Shown: positions 1 through 11,368, counted from the first letter of the stretch. The stretch is DNA of 64,000 bases from Arsenophonus sp052174495 (GCA_052174495.1 JBQMRR010000007.1:186001-250000); one strand, 5' to 3'. The notes: a model not told the origin generated them from the letters alone. Numbers and translations: made by a program.

Positions 1-183
1 TGTAATATTATTTCTTGTTTCTAACGTGGTTATTGGATCAGCAACCATAATATCAAAACGGTTATGTGGGTGATTTGCATTACCTGAATGTAATAACATC
101 GCCCATGGTTGGTTGGCTATAGTATTAAAATGATTTAAAGCAGCATCTAATGAATAAGGTAATTGAATTTTTTGTAGACGCAT
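1..183 (-). CDS. pabB: Aminodeoxychorismate synthase component I, 5' end only (cut by window edge)
   Basis: The 61 visible N-terminal codons begin MRLQKIQLPYSLDAAL and contain QPWAMLLHSGNANHPHNRFD, close to the N-terminus of enterobacterial PabB (PWAMLLHSG.A.HP..RFDI). The enzyme aminates chorismate on the way to p-aminobenzoate and folate. The gene reads leftwards out of the window, so the catalytic chorismate-binding domain cannot be seen and intactness is unknown. The divergent neighbour is a broken yoaH, the same arrangement as in E. coli, which supports the call. Confidence 0.85.
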   Translation of the reverse strand, partial: MRLQKIQLPYSLDAALNHFNTIANQPWAMLLHSGNANHPHNRFDIMVADPITTLETRNNIT

Positions 184-304
184 ATTTATTATGCAACGAT
201 AAGGGCTATTAATAAATAATGCTACCATAAAATAACATTTTTCATAGGAAAAATTATGCTAATATTATATTGATAATAATATATAAATAAAAATGAGTGA
301 AAAA

Positions 305-450
305 ATGTTTTCAGTTATATTAAGGATAAATTATCAAGAGTTAAGAAGCCGTTTAATATATTTATCAAATGATGCCTATAAAAATAAATACTGGAGGGGG
401 AAGCGATTGTCTTAGTTGTTAAGGAAATAGAGTTTTTATTAAATCTGATG
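305..450 (+). pseudogene. yoaH: Decayed yoaH (small UPF0181 protein)
   Basis: Starting from the ATG at 305 the first frame reads MFSVILRINYQELRSRLIYL, resembling the start of YoaH ([20 protein letters not shown]). From 391, in a different frame, LEGEAIVLVVKEIEFLLN matches the YoaH core (SSGQAIALVAEELR). A frameshift therefore separates the two halves. Its position divergent to pabB is the E. coli arrangement. The protein is only about 59 residues, so the call leans on synteny as well as similarity. Confidence 0.55.
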
Positions 451-459
451 CGTGGTGCT

Positions 460-1790
460 CAGAAAATTGCTTTGCGATGATGCATTTAAAATCTTGTTCT
501 CTACCTAAATTGAACGCTGTTACGCCCCCTTTAGAAATCAGCAGGTTAACTTATCTGAGCCGGTTCTAGATTTTTTAAACAGACTTGAAACAGGTTAAAT
601 AGTATTGAAAGAGTTGTTTTTCTTGAGTTACAGTGCTTCGCAAATCAGCTTCATAACTTCATTATCGCAAAAACCGATTTAATCGGATTCGTCGTTCTTA
701 TTGATGTCCAGTTTTTGCTAATAGGAAATTGTAGAATGCCAGTCGTTTTTCTTTATTTTTTCAAATTCTTCATCTATTTTGGAATACGCTAAAATATTAC
801 TAATAAAATATCAAGAGGTTTATTGGCGACATCGAAACTCTCTGCTATCCACACCTCTCTCTTGCAGCTAATCTTAACTTTTAGTTACATGTCTTTTGTG
901 TAGTGAAACCAAAACATTAGTTGTCTTATCTACCTCTAGTAGCATGATACTATATATTCAGGAATATCTTTACCATCGCATTCTAAAAAACAAAACCATC
1001 GTCTTCTGTAGCAAGAGTTGTAGGTGCCCGTTTAAAGAACGGGATCCAGTCCCCCATTAAGAAAGTTGTGATTAGTTTGATTCTGATTTTTGATAACTAT
1101 TTTCGATCAAACAAGTTCCTTGCCATCCATGTAGGTAGTGTCACTGATAATGATCAGCAGACAAAGGTGATCAGCATGCTTAGCAGACGGGCAGATATGA
1201 TTTCAACCAAAAAAATAAATGTAGCGTATAAAGTCATCACTATTTGCTGTTTCAGTCTTTATAAGAGATACGTATTGGGATAGAGAAATCTCCATGTGTA
1301 TTTTTAACGAAAATACCTCCCAAGAATTTCGTGAAATAATCGGTAAATCCTCGTAAAAGGAATCATAAAAGCAATTTTCGACGCCTTTTATATACTTCAG
1401 ATAAGGCGATAGCAATAAGGTATTGAACTATATTTTCTATCGATGGATAACCCTATTGACCTTCGGCTCTTTAATCTTAAAATTGCTAATACCAGTTTAT
1501 ACGGTTTGATGTAGCACATAAGCATTATGATGTCAGCATGATTGCTGACAAAGTATCGCGTTCAGTCTATTGTAGCAGTATGTGTTAGAGCTCACCTTCG
1601 ACGGCGTTGTCTATCAGTCATTTAGAATTCAGCATTAGAGATTAGTTTATGCAAGAAATAAAGGATAAATATGTAGTTTCGCGGATATATACTAATAGGG
1701 TAAGTTTTCATACTATATCATCTCTCTGTTGTTAAAATTATCTATAAAATCAATTAAGCTTAAATAAGATGCCTTCTATACAATTTAGAA
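460..1790 (-). mobile_element. Degraded IS256-family (Mutator-type) element, copy a
   Basis: On the minus strand the sequence follows the same approx. 1.35-kb consensus seen at about ten other places in this window. Near its 3' end (about 560-720) it gives the IS256-family transposase signature RTTNPIES followed by a DFVTVRL-like stretch. The left end with the recurring start region lies at about 1690-1790. Many stops and indels make it non-functional. No intact transposase frame remains. Confidence 0.75.
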
Positions 1791-2078
1791 ATATAATTAG
1801 TAGTTCATGAAATAACAATTTAATTGTAATTAGTTATGATTAATTTTTTAAAAAAATAAATACGCTTTTTTTAAAAATTTATTTTTAAAATTAAATATAC
1901 TTTATATAAAAGTTTTTTTTATATTATCGTTTAATGTATAAATCTATTTATTTTGGATAGATATGAAGCTAAAATAAAAACAGTAGTAAATAGATTATAG
2001 TTAGCACTAATTAAAGCTAATAAAACTGGTCTTTAACGTTAATGATAAAGACTATATAATATAATACTATCAGTTTAG

Positions 2079-3497
2079 TTATCCCCTGATTTCTAACCAT
2101 TCAGTATGAAAGGTATCATTTTTATCAATCCGTTTATAAGTATGAGAGCCAAAATAATCACGTTGTGCCTGAATTAAATTTGCTGGTAAAACAGCAGAGC
2201 GATAACTATCGTAATAAGAAATTGCTGCCGTAAGCGTGGGTAATGGAATACCATTTTGTATACCAAAGCAGATAATATCCCGTAATGATTGCTGATATTC
2301 ATCAGCAATGTTCTTAAAATAAGGCGCAAATATTAAGTTCTCTAAAGATAGATTTTGTCGATACGTATCGGTAATTTTTTGCAAAAATTGTGCCCGAATG
2401 ATACAACCAGCACGGAAAATCCTGGCAATCTCACCATAATTTAACTGCCATTGATATTTATCTGATGCCATTTTTAATTGTTGAAAACCCTGAGCATAGG
2501 AAACGATTTTACCTAGATAAAGCGCGCGGCGGACTTTTTCAATAAATTCCTGCTTATTACCTTTAAATGAATTAATAACGGGCCCAGTGAGGATTTTTGC
2601 TGCTGCTACTCGCTGCGCTTTTAAAAATGAGAGATAACGCGCAAATACCGATTCAGTAATAAGCGTAGCAGGTACTCCTAAGTCTAGAGCGCTTTGACTG
2701 GTCCATTTTCCAGTTCCTTTATTAGCGGCTTCATCTAATATTAGATCAATCAAATAATTACCGGTTTGCTCTTCTTTTTTATGAAAGATATCCGCTGTAA
2801 TTTCAATTAGATAACTATTTAATTCACCTTTATTCCATTCAGTAAAAATATTGGCTAATTCTTCATTATTTAATTTTAATATCTTTTTAAGTATTGAATA
2901 AACTTCAGCAATGAGCTGCATATCAGCATACTCAATCCCATTATGCACCATTTTTACATAATGGCCTGCACCATCAGGACCAATGTAGCTTACACATGGC
3001 TCACCATCAGCCTTAGCTGCAATTTGTTGCAAGATAGGTGCTATTAAGTTATAAGCCTGTTTTTGTCCACCAGGCATGATAGATGGCCCTTTTAATGCTC
3101 CCTCTTCACCACCAGAAACGCCGGTTCCAATAAAGTTAAATCCTTGCGCTGAAAGTTCTTGATTACGTCGGATAGTATCTTGGTAATAAGTATTACCACC
3201 ATCGATTAGGATATCACCTTTATTAAGATAAGGTATTAAGGAATCTATGGTTTTATCTGTCGCTTCACCTGCTTTTACCATTAAAAAAATACAACGAGGT
3301 TTCTCTAATGAATTAACAAATTCCTTAATAGTATGGCATGGAATTAATTTTCTACCTGGATTTTTTGTGATCACTTCATTACTTTTTTCTTTAGAACGAT
3401 TAAAAATTGAAACTGAATAACCTCGGCTTTCAATATTGAGTGCTAAATTGCATCCCATAACAGCCATACCAACTACACCAATTTGTTGTTTTGACAT
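2079..3497 (-). CDS. gnd: 6-phosphogluconate dehydrogenase, decarboxylating
   Basis: Oxidises 6-phosphogluconate to ribulose-5-phosphate and CO2 with NADP+ in the oxidative pentose phosphate pathway. The 472-residue protein is about full length (E. coli 468). The N-terminal Rossmann motif GVVGMAVMGCNLALNIES, the substrate loop GVSGGEEGALKGPSIMPGG and the catalytic region GHYVKMVHNGIEYADM are all visible. The C-terminus ends IDKNDTFHTEWLEIRG. In E. coli gnd sits by O-antigen genes, and none remain here. The 3' side faces an AT-rich spacer and IS256 copy a, and the 5' side is divergent to yegH. It should be a source of NADPH and pentose for the cell. Confidence 0.97.
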   Translation of the reverse strand: MSKQQIGVVGMAVMGCNLALNIESRGYSVSIFNRSKEKSNEVITKNPGRKLIPCHTIKEFVNSLEKPRCIFLMVKAGEATDKTIDSLIPYLNKGDILIDGGNTYYQDTIRRNQELSAQGFNFIGTGVSGGEEGALKGPSIMPGGQKQAYNLIAPILQQIAAKADGEPCVSYIGPDGAGHYVKMVHNGIEYADMQLIAEVYSILKKILKLNNEELANIFTEWNKGELNSYLIEITADIFHKKEEQTGNYLIDLILDEAANKGTGKWTSQSALDLGVPATLITESVFARYLSFLKAQRVAAAKILTGPVINSFKGNKQEFIEKVRRALYLGKIVSYAQGFQQLKMASDKYQWQLNYGEIARIFRAGCIIRAQFLQKITDTYRQNLSLENLIFAPYFKNIADEYQQSLRDIICFGIQNGIPLPTLTAAISYYDSYRSAVLPANLIQAQRDYFGSHTYKRIDKNDTFHTEWLEIRG

Positions 3498-3726
3498 GAA
3501 TTACTCCTGTCTAATAATTAATACTCATAGTTAATGAGAAAATATATTTTATATATTGATATATTAACTTATTCTATAGTTTGATGATAGTAATTCATGC
3601 TTTTAAGAACACTATATTTTGACTAAAAACGATTAAAAATGTTTTTATATTGAAATTTTTGTTTAGAGTGACCATTATTTGAATGGTTCGGCATAAACTG
3701 TCATTATTAAAAGGTAAATAAATTTT

Positions 3727-5286
3727 ATGGAATGGATCGCTGATCCCACGATGTGGGCGGGGCTTTTTACTCTTATCGTACTCGAAATCGTGCTTGGCAT
3801 TGATAATTTAGTCTTTATTGCTATTTTAGCTGATAAATTACAGGCTAAATTACGTAATAAAGCAAGAATGACTGGTTTAACATGCGCACTATTTATGCGT
3901 ATTATCTTATTATTTAGTCTCACTTTACTTGTTTCTTTAACTAATCCTATCATTAACATTTTTGGTCATCCATTTAGTACGCGCGATATCTTGATGCTTG
4001 TTGGTGGTTTTTTTTTGCTTTTTAAAGCCACTATGGAGCTGAATGAACGATTAGAAGGTAAAGATGAGGAATCTGGCAAACAATGCAAAACAGCTAAATT
4101 TTGGGCTGTTGTAGCACAAATTATTGTATTAGACGCTATTTTTTCACTTGATTCAGTAATTACTGCTGTTGGCATGGTTGAACACATTGCAATTATGATC
4201 GCAGCAGTCACTATTGCTATGATATTAATGATCATCGCTAGTAGACCATTAACCATGTTTATTAATATCCATCCAACTATAGTTATTCTCTGTCTCAGTT
4301 TTTTACTTATGATTGGTTTCAGCTTAGTAGCTGAAGGATTTGGTTATTTAATACCGAAAGGCTATTTATACGTCGCTATTGGTTTCTCTATTATGATCGA
4401 ATCGCTTAATCAATTTGCATTATTTAATCGACGTCGTTTTTTAAAAGAAACTAAATCACTGCGGGAAAGAACTGCAGAAGCAGTATTGCGAGTTTTAAAT
4501 GGTCAACATGAATCCCCTGAATTAGATCATCGCACTACTGATTTAATCAGTGATAGTAATGGTATTTTTGATCCACAAGAACGACAAATGATTGTTCGTT
4601 TATTAGGATTTGCTCAACGTAATGTTAGTAGCATTATGACTTCGCGCCATGATGTTGAGTATATTGATATCAACAAGCCTTCAGATAAGTTACTTTCATT
4701 GCTAGAAAAAAAACCACATACACGTCTTGTTGTTACGGATGAATCAATAAGCGATGAGCCTGTTGGGGTTATACATGTTATCGATATATTAAATCAACAA
4801 TTAAAAAAGAAAAAACTTAACTTACATGTGCTTATTACTCAACCACTAATTTTTCCTGAAGGCTTATCATTACTTCAAGCATTAGAGCAATTTCGTAAAG
4901 CTCATACTCATTTTGCCTTTATTGTTGATGAATTTGGTTCTGTCGAAGGAATTGTTACGTTGACGGACATTATGGAAACTATTGCCGGCAATATGCCAAT
5001 CAGTGAAGAAGAGGTAGATTCTCGTCATGATATTCAGCAATTAGAGGATAGCCGTTGGGTTGCTAATGGCTTTATGCCTTTAGAAGATCTGATCCTTTAT
5101 GTGTCAATTACGCTTGATGAAAAACGAGAATATCAAACGATTGCCGGATTATTAATGGAGCGTTTACAACGAATGCCTGTTGTGGGTGAACGTATCAAAA
5201 TTGAAAATTGGATTTTTGAACCGTTGGAAGTCACCAGTCACCGCCTTAAAAAGGTATTGATATCACCTTCCCTACAAATTGACTAA
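3727..5286 (+). CDS. yegH: TerC/CBS/CorC-domain inner-membrane protein YegH
   Basis: The 519-residue protein begins with an integral-membrane TerC-type domain (about residues 1-240, starting MEWIADPTMWAGLFTLIVLE). A pair of CBS domains follows (about 290-430, with SSIMTSRHDVEYID and HFAFIVDEFGSVEGIVTLTD), then a C-terminal CorC/HlyC-type domain. The SIMTSRHD and FNRRRFL segments match YegH rather than its paralogue YoaE. The exact biochemical role is not established. TerC and CorC relatives are linked to metal-ion handling or export, so this is an inference. E. coli order yegH-asmA-dcd-udk is kept, although asmA is now a pseudogene. Start chosen at the conserved MEW. Confidence 0.92.
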   Translation: MEWIADPTMWAGLFTLIVLEIVLGIDNLVFIAILADKLQAKLRNKARMTGLTCALFMRIILLFSLTLLVSLTNPIINIFGHPFSTRDILMLVGGFFLLFKATMELNERLEGKDEESGKQCKTAKFWAVVAQIIVLDAIFSLDSVITAVGMVEHIAIMIAAVTIAMILMIIASRPLTMFINIHPTIVILCLSFLLMIGFSLVAEGFGYLIPKGYLYVAIGFSIMIESLNQFALFNRRRFLKETKSLRERTAEAVLRVLNGQHESPELDHRTTDLISDSNGIFDPQERQMIVRLLGFAQRNVSSIMTSRHDVEYIDINKPSDKLLSLLEKKPHTRLVVTDESISDEPVGVIHVIDILNQQLKKKKLNLHVLITQPLIFPEGLSLLQALEQFRKAHTHFAFIVDEFGSVEGIVTLTDIMETIAGNMPISEEEVDSRHDIQQLEDSRWVANGFMPLEDLILYVSITLDEKREYQTIAGLLMERLQRMPVVGERIKIENWIFEPLEVTSHRLKKVLISPSLQID

Positions 5287-5515
5287 AATTATATTAAAGA
5301 ATATTACCTTAATATAAATTATAATGTGCTTGTGATATAGTTCTTTAAATTTATTAAAAATATTAATTTAAAATTAATTTTTAGATTTAATCTATTAATC
5401 TTAATTAAGAATTTAGTATTTTTAGCTTTCTATTTAATCTCATCACGCAATACGCAATAATTTTAAGATTCAATTGATACTATAAATTTTCCCATCTACC
5501 ATAGATACGTAGATG

Positions 5516-5554
5516 AATCACCAATTCTTTAATAAAATTAAAGAATTGGTGATT
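5516..5554. terminator. Hairpin between convergent yegH and asmA remnant
   Basis: A perfect 17-bp inverted repeat (AATCACCAATTCTTTAA at 5516-5532, TAAAA loop, complement at 5538-5554) lies between the two convergent genes. It looks like a bidirectional transcription terminator. No strong T-run follows on either strand, so function is inferred from position. Confidence 0.5.
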
Positions 5555-5576
5555 TCTATGCTAGTTTTTATTGATG

Positions 5577-7213
5577 TTAACTAATAATTCCACGTTTGAA
5601 GATTTCTTTGTTAAATTTAACTAACTATTTACCATCTATATTATAGCACCAGCAAAAGAAGAAACTAAATTTCAGAACGGGTAACATACTGTTACTAAGT
5701 TTTGCATCAACCTTTAAATTTCAATTTGAGTATTATCTTCAAAATTTTGAGGGTTGTCAATCTTATCAGTTAAGCGTGAAAGTCATGCTGAATCAGTGAA
5801 GCTATATTTAATCCTGTTAATTATATTTTGGATAACATTACATTAGCGTTACCAGATCAAAAATTTAACAGCGTAAATTTATCATAACCCGGGTCTCCTG
5901 ATAAATTTGCTTATAATATCTAATGAATTATCTAGTTTAATTGGTATGTCAAATACTTTGCAGCAACGAGCTAACTTAACATGATTAAATTTGTGATTAT
6001 CCGTAAAATAACCGGACTATTTTCATGATTTGAACTGATAGGTAATTCAAAATTTCCACCTAATAACCAACTTCTAGTGACTAATAAATTAATAACATTT
6101 TATTTAATTAATTTAGACTTAAAGATATCGACAATTAAACCTTGATATATGAGTTTATCAACAGATATTGTTGCTTGAAATAGAAATTGCTTTAAATAAT
6201 TTAAAGAATAATTATCGGTTTTAGTCAACGCAATAACCAGGATTAGTACTTATTTGAGGTATTATTCTTATTTTTATCGCGTTATATAATAAAGGTTGTC
6301 AACCTAAAATTTTATTTAGGCAGTTTACTAGAAGTAATGTTCAATTGATCATCTAGAAATTTATCTAAATAAGTAACAACTAGATTACCATTTAAATTAT
6401 TATCATTGATTTTAATAGTTATATAAAGAGTTATCGCAACTTACTGATCATGTAAATAATTAAACAATAAAGTTGTATTGCTGCTAATTCCATCTATTAG
6501 TAACTTAATACCATTAATTTTGTATTTTAATTAATTTTACCTGTGATTTGATGCGGATAATTTTAAATATTCAGTTGCTTTTTAAAGTAAAAGCGAGCAT
6601 TTTGTGATTCTTACACTCACATTACTATTAAAATTAACAACTAATAAAATAATCATCTTCCCTTCTTGGGAAGATAAGAATATTACGCATATTTAATTTG
6701 GTATCATTACCTAATTGCCGTTAAATTAATAAACTATCAATCAGTTTAATTTTATTAAACTCGAATAACCATTTACAATCATTATTATCTTTCCTACTAA
6801 TACAGTTAGGGGATTCTAGAGTAATTAGGGTTTATGGATTTAATTTTACTTCATTGTCTGGAGTGGTGTGTAAAACTGCTTTACAGATTACAATCTATTT
6901 AACAGATTATTGGTGGGAAATTAATGCCCATAAGGAAAGATATCAAGCTGCATATTATCTACACTAATGACGACGGGCTTTACCTCTCCTAGTTCGGTGA
7001 GTGAATAGGCCCAAGTCAGTAATGATACTTAGATTTGATAATAAATGCTAACGAATTTCTCTTTAATAGTCTAAAATATACCTATTTTATTCAATTTTTA
7101 TCAATTAAATAGTGACGGAAGTCATTGGGATTAATAAGTAATACTAGTATCGTTAACCCTCCTAAGATAATCAGGATCAGGATAGCTAATGTGGTTATAA
7201 ATAGTTTCATCAT
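5577..7213 (-). pseudogene. asmA: Decayed asmA (outer-membrane assembly/phospholipid-transport family)
   Basis: The minus-strand start at 7213 reads MMKLFITTLAILILIILGG and then LLINPNDFRHYLI before a stop. This matches the N-terminal membrane anchor and following NPNDF motif of AsmA. Short AsmA-like pieces in shifting frames continue downstream, including an N..NFED-like segment near 5740 and a KRGIIS end at 5577. Length (about 1.64 kb) and position between yegH and dcd match the E. coli locus. Numerous stops make it non-functional. AsmA-like proteins help build the outer membrane, so its loss is notable beside the retained envelope genes. Confidence 0.8.
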
Positions 7214-7397
7214 CGTTTCTATCAAGAGTACTCAAGCAACTAATTAATGACTTCATCTTTAATATAGCTTTTTCTGTAAACTAAATAATATAATTATATT
7301 TAATGTAGTATTTTTTTTTGCAAAATATGAGTTATTAACTTAAATATTACAATTTATGAGTATTTTACTATATTCACTAATCCTATTCTTCTCATTC

Positions 7398-7955
7398 CTA
7401 CGAAATTATTAATTTTTTATATTTTGCGCTCTGACGACGATTATATGGGCGATCAGCTGATCCGGATAAAGTTTCAAAACTTAATGCGCAAATAATCATA
7501 CCCGACCGTAGTGCTAATGGTAATTTGCCTGAATTATAAAATTCTAGCACGATTTGACCGGACCAACCGGGATCAATACGGTGAGCAGTAACATGCACCA
7601 TCAATCCTAAGCGAGCAAGAGAAGAACGACCATCAAGCCAACCAACAATATTATCAGGTAAAGTGATTGATTCTAAAGTGATCGCCAATACTAATTCACC
7701 CGGATGCAAAAAAAATGCATCATTATGGCTTAAAATAATTTCATTACTTATCACTTGATCCAATGCAGCATTAATTTCATTTTTTGGCCCACTAAGATTG
7801 ATGTAAGGTAAAGTATATTCCTGAAATACTTGAAATTTATTGCCTAAACAAATATCAACTGTTGCTCCATTAATTCGTTCAATTGATGGGCGTGGTTCAA
7901 TAATCAATTTCTTTTCATTAAGCCATTTAACTATATCACGGTCACAAAGTCGCAT
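7398..7955 (-). CDS. dcd: dCTP deaminase
   Basis: Deaminates dCTP to dUTP, feeding dTMP synthesis. The 185 residues start MRLCDRDIVKWLNE. The conserved GWLDGRSSLARLGLMVH (about 105-121) and the catalytic Glu in IVLEFYNSGKLPLAL are present. E. coli Dcd has 193 residues. Here the tail after YNRR is replaced by a short divergent end (KLIIS), costing about eight residues outside the active site. It lies 21 bp downstream of udk on the same strand, so the two are probably co-transcribed. The former third gene, asmA, is a pseudogene. Confidence 0.96.
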   Translation of the reverse strand: MRLCDRDIVKWLNEKKLIIEPRPSIERINGATVDICLGNKFQVFQEYTLPYINLSGPKNEINAALDQVISNEIILSHNDAFFLHPGELVLAITLESITLPDNIVGWLDGRSSLARLGLMVHVTAHRIDPGWSGQIVLEFYNSGKLPLALRSGMIICALSFETLSGSADRPYNRRQSAKYKKLIIS

Positions 7956-7976
7956 TTTATCTCCTTATGAGAATTG

Positions 7977-8642
7977 CTAATCTATTTTTAGGTAATTACT
8001 AGCAGAACAGAACTCTCCTATCTTAGCTTTTAGAATATCAATCGCCACTCGATTTTTTCCGCCACGAGGGACAATAATATCTGCATATTGTTTTGATGGC
8101 TCAATAAACTGGAGAAACATTGGACGAACTGTTTTGGTATATTGTTCAATAACAGAATCTAATGTTCGCTCTCGTTCATTAACATCCCGCTTAATTCTTC
8201 TTACTAAGCAAATATCCAGTGGCGTATCAACATAAATAGAAAAATCCATATTCTTACGCAATCGTTTATCAGTTAATAATAAAATACCTTCAATAATGAT
8301 AACTTTTTTAGGCTGAAAAAAAAATGTTATACGCTTACGCGTATGCTGAGTATAATCGTATTGTGGCAGATTAATACCTTTTCCTGTCTTTAACAATTGA
8401 AGATGATGAAAAAGCAGATCATGATCCATTGAGTTTGGATGGTCGTAGTTTACTTTCACCCGTTCTTCCATTGGAATATTATATTGATCTCGATAGTAAC
8501 AATCCTCAGTAATCACACCAATATTGTGGTCACCAACTTTACTACGTAGTTCATTATAAAGTGTTTTTGCAATAAGACTTTTACCCGATGCTGAAGCACC
8601 CGATATACCTACAATAGCGCAGTTATGTGCTGGATCAGCCAT
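7977..8642 (-). CDS. udk: Uridine/cytidine kinase
   Basis: Phosphorylates uridine and cytidine for pyrimidine salvage. The 221-residue protein has a P-loop GASASGKS at residues 15-22, EDCYYRDQ and NYDHPNSMDHDLL substrate-site motifs, and a C-terminal IIVPRGGKNRVAIDIL block, all characteristic of Udk. It is slightly longer than the E. coli enzyme (213) through a short C-terminal extension. It heads the udk-dcd pair, and its upstream side is an IS481 relic. No frame damage is seen. Confidence 0.96.
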   Translation of the reverse strand: MADPAHNCAIVGISGASASGKSLIAKTLYNELRSKVGDHNIGVITEDCYYRDQYNIPMEERVKVNYDHPNSMDHDLLFHHLQLLKTGKGINLPQYDYTQHTRKRITFFFQPKKVIIIEGILLLTDKRLRKNMDFSIYVDTPLDICLVRRIKRDVNERERTLDSVIEQYTKTVRPMFLQFIEPSKQYADIIVPRGGKNRVAIDILKAKIGEFCSASNYLKID

Positions 8643-8759
8643 TTTAAATAACCTGAATTTAAATAAAAGGAATTAATATAATTAAATATTATAAGCGAAA
8701 GAATTATAAGAGGTTATTTTAGTATCTTCCAGCATTTAAAATTAAGTCTAACTAATATT

Positions 8760-9320
8760 TATAATAAGACCTAACTGTTTGCTCAAGAATCATTATATAG
8801 ATCCTTTTTTACAGTTCTATTCATAGCAAAAAGATTACTCGAGATATAGTTAAGGGTAAAATATCATTATGGTTGTTCTCTCTTCAGACAAACACAACAT
8901 CTAAAATTAGAGTTAATCTTAAGGTTAACACAGAAAGAACCTTACCTCTAATTTGGTTAAGCGTTATAGCATCTCCTAAATTTATCTTTGCTTAAGGAGC
9001 GAAACAAGATGATATTGATGATTACGGCCATATTCGTCATTCCTTCCTGATGATGCTATCGCTCGCCTCAGAAAGTCCTAGTATTTTTCCTGCAAAAACT
9101 TTTCTTCTTTTTACGATCTGCTGGTAATCCCTATATAAATTCCTAAACTCTGTGTTGATCTCTATTTGGGTTAAATTACTGCTTATATAAGTCCAGAAAT
9201 GGAAATTTGCGTTAAATAAGGGAGGAAGTATATAAAGCTAGAAGCTAAAAGTATTTAAAAGCTACGAATCTATTTATTTACACGTAGATGTGAAAAATAT
9301 CTTCCATAAATATTAAATAA
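8760..9320 (+). mobile_element. IS481-family relic, N-terminal half
   Basis: Frames here recover the winged-helix start of an IS481-type transposase. A block like LAKRY..SELTVTKW..KDDVDD..HIRHS, better preserved in sister copies at 30.5 and 55.3 kb, occurs near 8950-9040. An LSRSGLN..-like segment and a YLHVDVK segment (about 9265) follow. Many stops are present. The C-terminal end appears at 10880-11060 after an IS256 copy, suggesting one IS481 interrupted by a later insertion. The stretch 9320-9735 between them could not be assigned. Confidence 0.6.
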
Positions 9321-9734
9321 AACTTCATAACGTTATCTTTTCGTAAGTATAAGATCTTCACACTTTCTATGGATTTTATCCGTCTTTAGAACATATAACA
9401 ACTATTAGGTATAAGCAGGTGCAGCTAGACTGCTTTTGGAGTGTTCATGATCTAACTACTGTTTTAATATTCCACGATATGTTAATTTTTAGAAATAAAT
9501 CCAGATGGATCAAAAGAAATCTTTTAGAAAGTGTAAACTGCATAAATTAGGAAAATAATAGTAGACTTTACATGTTACGTCCATGTTTTATCCAAAGCGT
9601 TTATGATCTCCCTTCTGAAATGGATGGAGACAGGCTAACTGATTTTTTATAACACTCAAAATAGGCTATATAGCAATGCGTCTAACTTAGCATCAATTTT
9701 TTAACATACAGTGTATTATTCACCGAGAGTTATA

Positions 9735-10870
9735 CTTATTTTTAGTGTATTGGATTTTGAGATGGTAGCGTGTATCCGCTTCCCTGATTGATTTTAGGAA
9801 TGATTTTAATAAAAGAGAGATGATATGCCATGAAAATCTACCCTATAGATATTTGGAAAAACTAGATATTACCTACATGTTTCCTTTTGCATGAACCTAT
9901 CCGTAATAGTGGCAGATAGCTGATAGCGGCACTGTTGAAGTTAAATCTCGAATCCATAGTTTTCAACAAGATATTAAAGCTAATTTGTTGACAGGCGCTA
10001 TGCTGTCTTTCGTAGAGCTATTTACCATAGAAAACCATATAAACTTCTATTAGCGATGTTAAGATTAAAGCGCCTAAGGTCAGGAACCGCAGTGGCAACG
10101 GAATATATTTTTAACAGCTCGTTGCTATCATAAACCTCTTTGCACCTGCGAGGCCATTTGTTCCCTCACCTGTGATTTTTACAAAGTCCTAGAGCGCTTA
10201 TTGGTGAAATCACGTGATCTCTCCTGCCGTGGAGATTATTAGCAGATTAAAATAGGAACATTTTAAAGAAGGGACATAAGGTAATGGTATCTGCGTGATT
10301 TAAGCGATTCGCGTTACATTTATTTCTTGGCTGATGATATATTCTATCTCTTATCAAGCAAGATAATCGTTTTTACCTACTAGTAATTCGACGGCACTGC
10401 ACATGGTCGTAAAGAGGAGCTAGCTGCAGTTAAAAATACTTATCGAGAATAGAAGCAAACTGCGCATAACTTTTCAATGACTGGGAAGCACTGTCCTTAA
10501 CCATATTTTTCAGGGTTACTCAGAGCCGATGTCTTTGTTTTTTAGAATGAAATACTAAAGATATTCCCGAACATGTAGCAACACAACGCGCTGTTGGGTA
10601 TACAAAATAGCTAATGTGCTAGCTTTTCATCTCCAAAGGAGTGCATTTAAAGTTTAAGGGTGAGTTGCGGGAGATCTGGTTAGTAGAGAGGATCTCTGAT
10701 GTTGCTAATAAACCTTTGAATGGTATTTAAGTTTCTCCCATCTGCTTAGAAAATCTAGAACCGGCTAAAAAGATTTAGCTTTGACTGCTGGTGCTAAACA
10801 ACATCCAATTAAAAATAAAGAAAAGATTTATAAAGCATCATAGCAGGAATCTTGACCATTCATACACCAG
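9735..10870 (+). mobile_element. Degraded IS256-family element, copy b
   Basis: It starts with the recurring left end (about 9735-9900, with the gagatgatatgccatgaaaa block) and follows the consensus of the other copies. Translated pieces near 10130-10260 resemble the RGIS.GDFHEAL part of IS256-family transposases. The end carries the ACTGLAK-type right terminus near 10740-10860. It is somewhat shorter than the other copies. All frames are broken. Confidence 0.7.
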
Positions 10871-10879
10871 AGTTTTTAA

Positions 10880-11060
10880 CAACTCTAATTCCGGCTAAGA
10901 GTTTAAGATCATTCTACATTACATGACATATTTATCTGCATAATTAGGAATTATTGCAATCAGTATTGCGTAGTAAAGCTCTATTGCAATTTATGAAACA
11001 TTAGTTTCAAGTTAAATCTGAATTATTTAAAATAATCATATTTTATACTATCTTGGAATA
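10880..11060 (+). mobile_element. IS481-family relic, C-terminal end
   Basis: The stretch aligns with the 3' ends of the IS481 copies at 35.4 and 56.3 kb and encodes the decayed C-terminal pattern of IS481 transposases (Y-N-Q/H..P...L..KTP...MK.W....PELF). It directly follows IS256 copy b, so it may be the missing end of the IS481 beginning at 8760. From about 11060 to 11330 nothing recognisable is seen. Confidence 0.55.
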
Positions 11061-11338
11061 TGATAACTCAGTTATATCCAGTAAACAAATATGATTTCAA
11101 TACTTAACAAGTTAAAGAAGACAAATATCATGATTATTCCATCTGAAAGAAAAAGGCAGTATAGTTAATATTAAGTTTCCTATTATTAAGTAAAGATAAA
11201 TAAGTAAAAAGCATATAAATATTATTAACTAATATAAAGCATATTTTGAAAATAACATAATATTGGCTATATAACAAAACATACTGACTAATAATTAGTC
11301 CGTTTAATCTGGTAGAGTGGTATTGATCATTAGAATTA

Positions 11339-11368
11339 AAAATAGCAATAATTTATTATTGCTATTTT
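11339..11368. terminator. Isolated 13-bp hairpin
   Basis: A perfect inverted repeat AAAATAGCAATAA / TTATTGCTATTTT with a four-base loop is followed by AT-rich sequence. It looks like a relic terminator. No intact gene lies upstream, and the surrounding 11060-11570 holds no gene I can identify. Confidence 0.35.

Noticed and set aside
1068..1415. Two frames of about 70 codons on opposite strands
   Set aside because: Both lie inside the degraded IS256 copy a. Chance openings, not genes.
3675..4256. Minus-strand frames of about 95 codons opposite yegH
   Set aside because: They are antisense to a well-supported gene and have no independent similarity.
3727..5286. Alternative identity YoaE, since pabB lies nearby as in the E. 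coli yoaE region
   Set aside because: Residues such as FNRRRFL, SSIMTSRHD and the adjacent asmA-dcd-udk order fit YegH clearly better.
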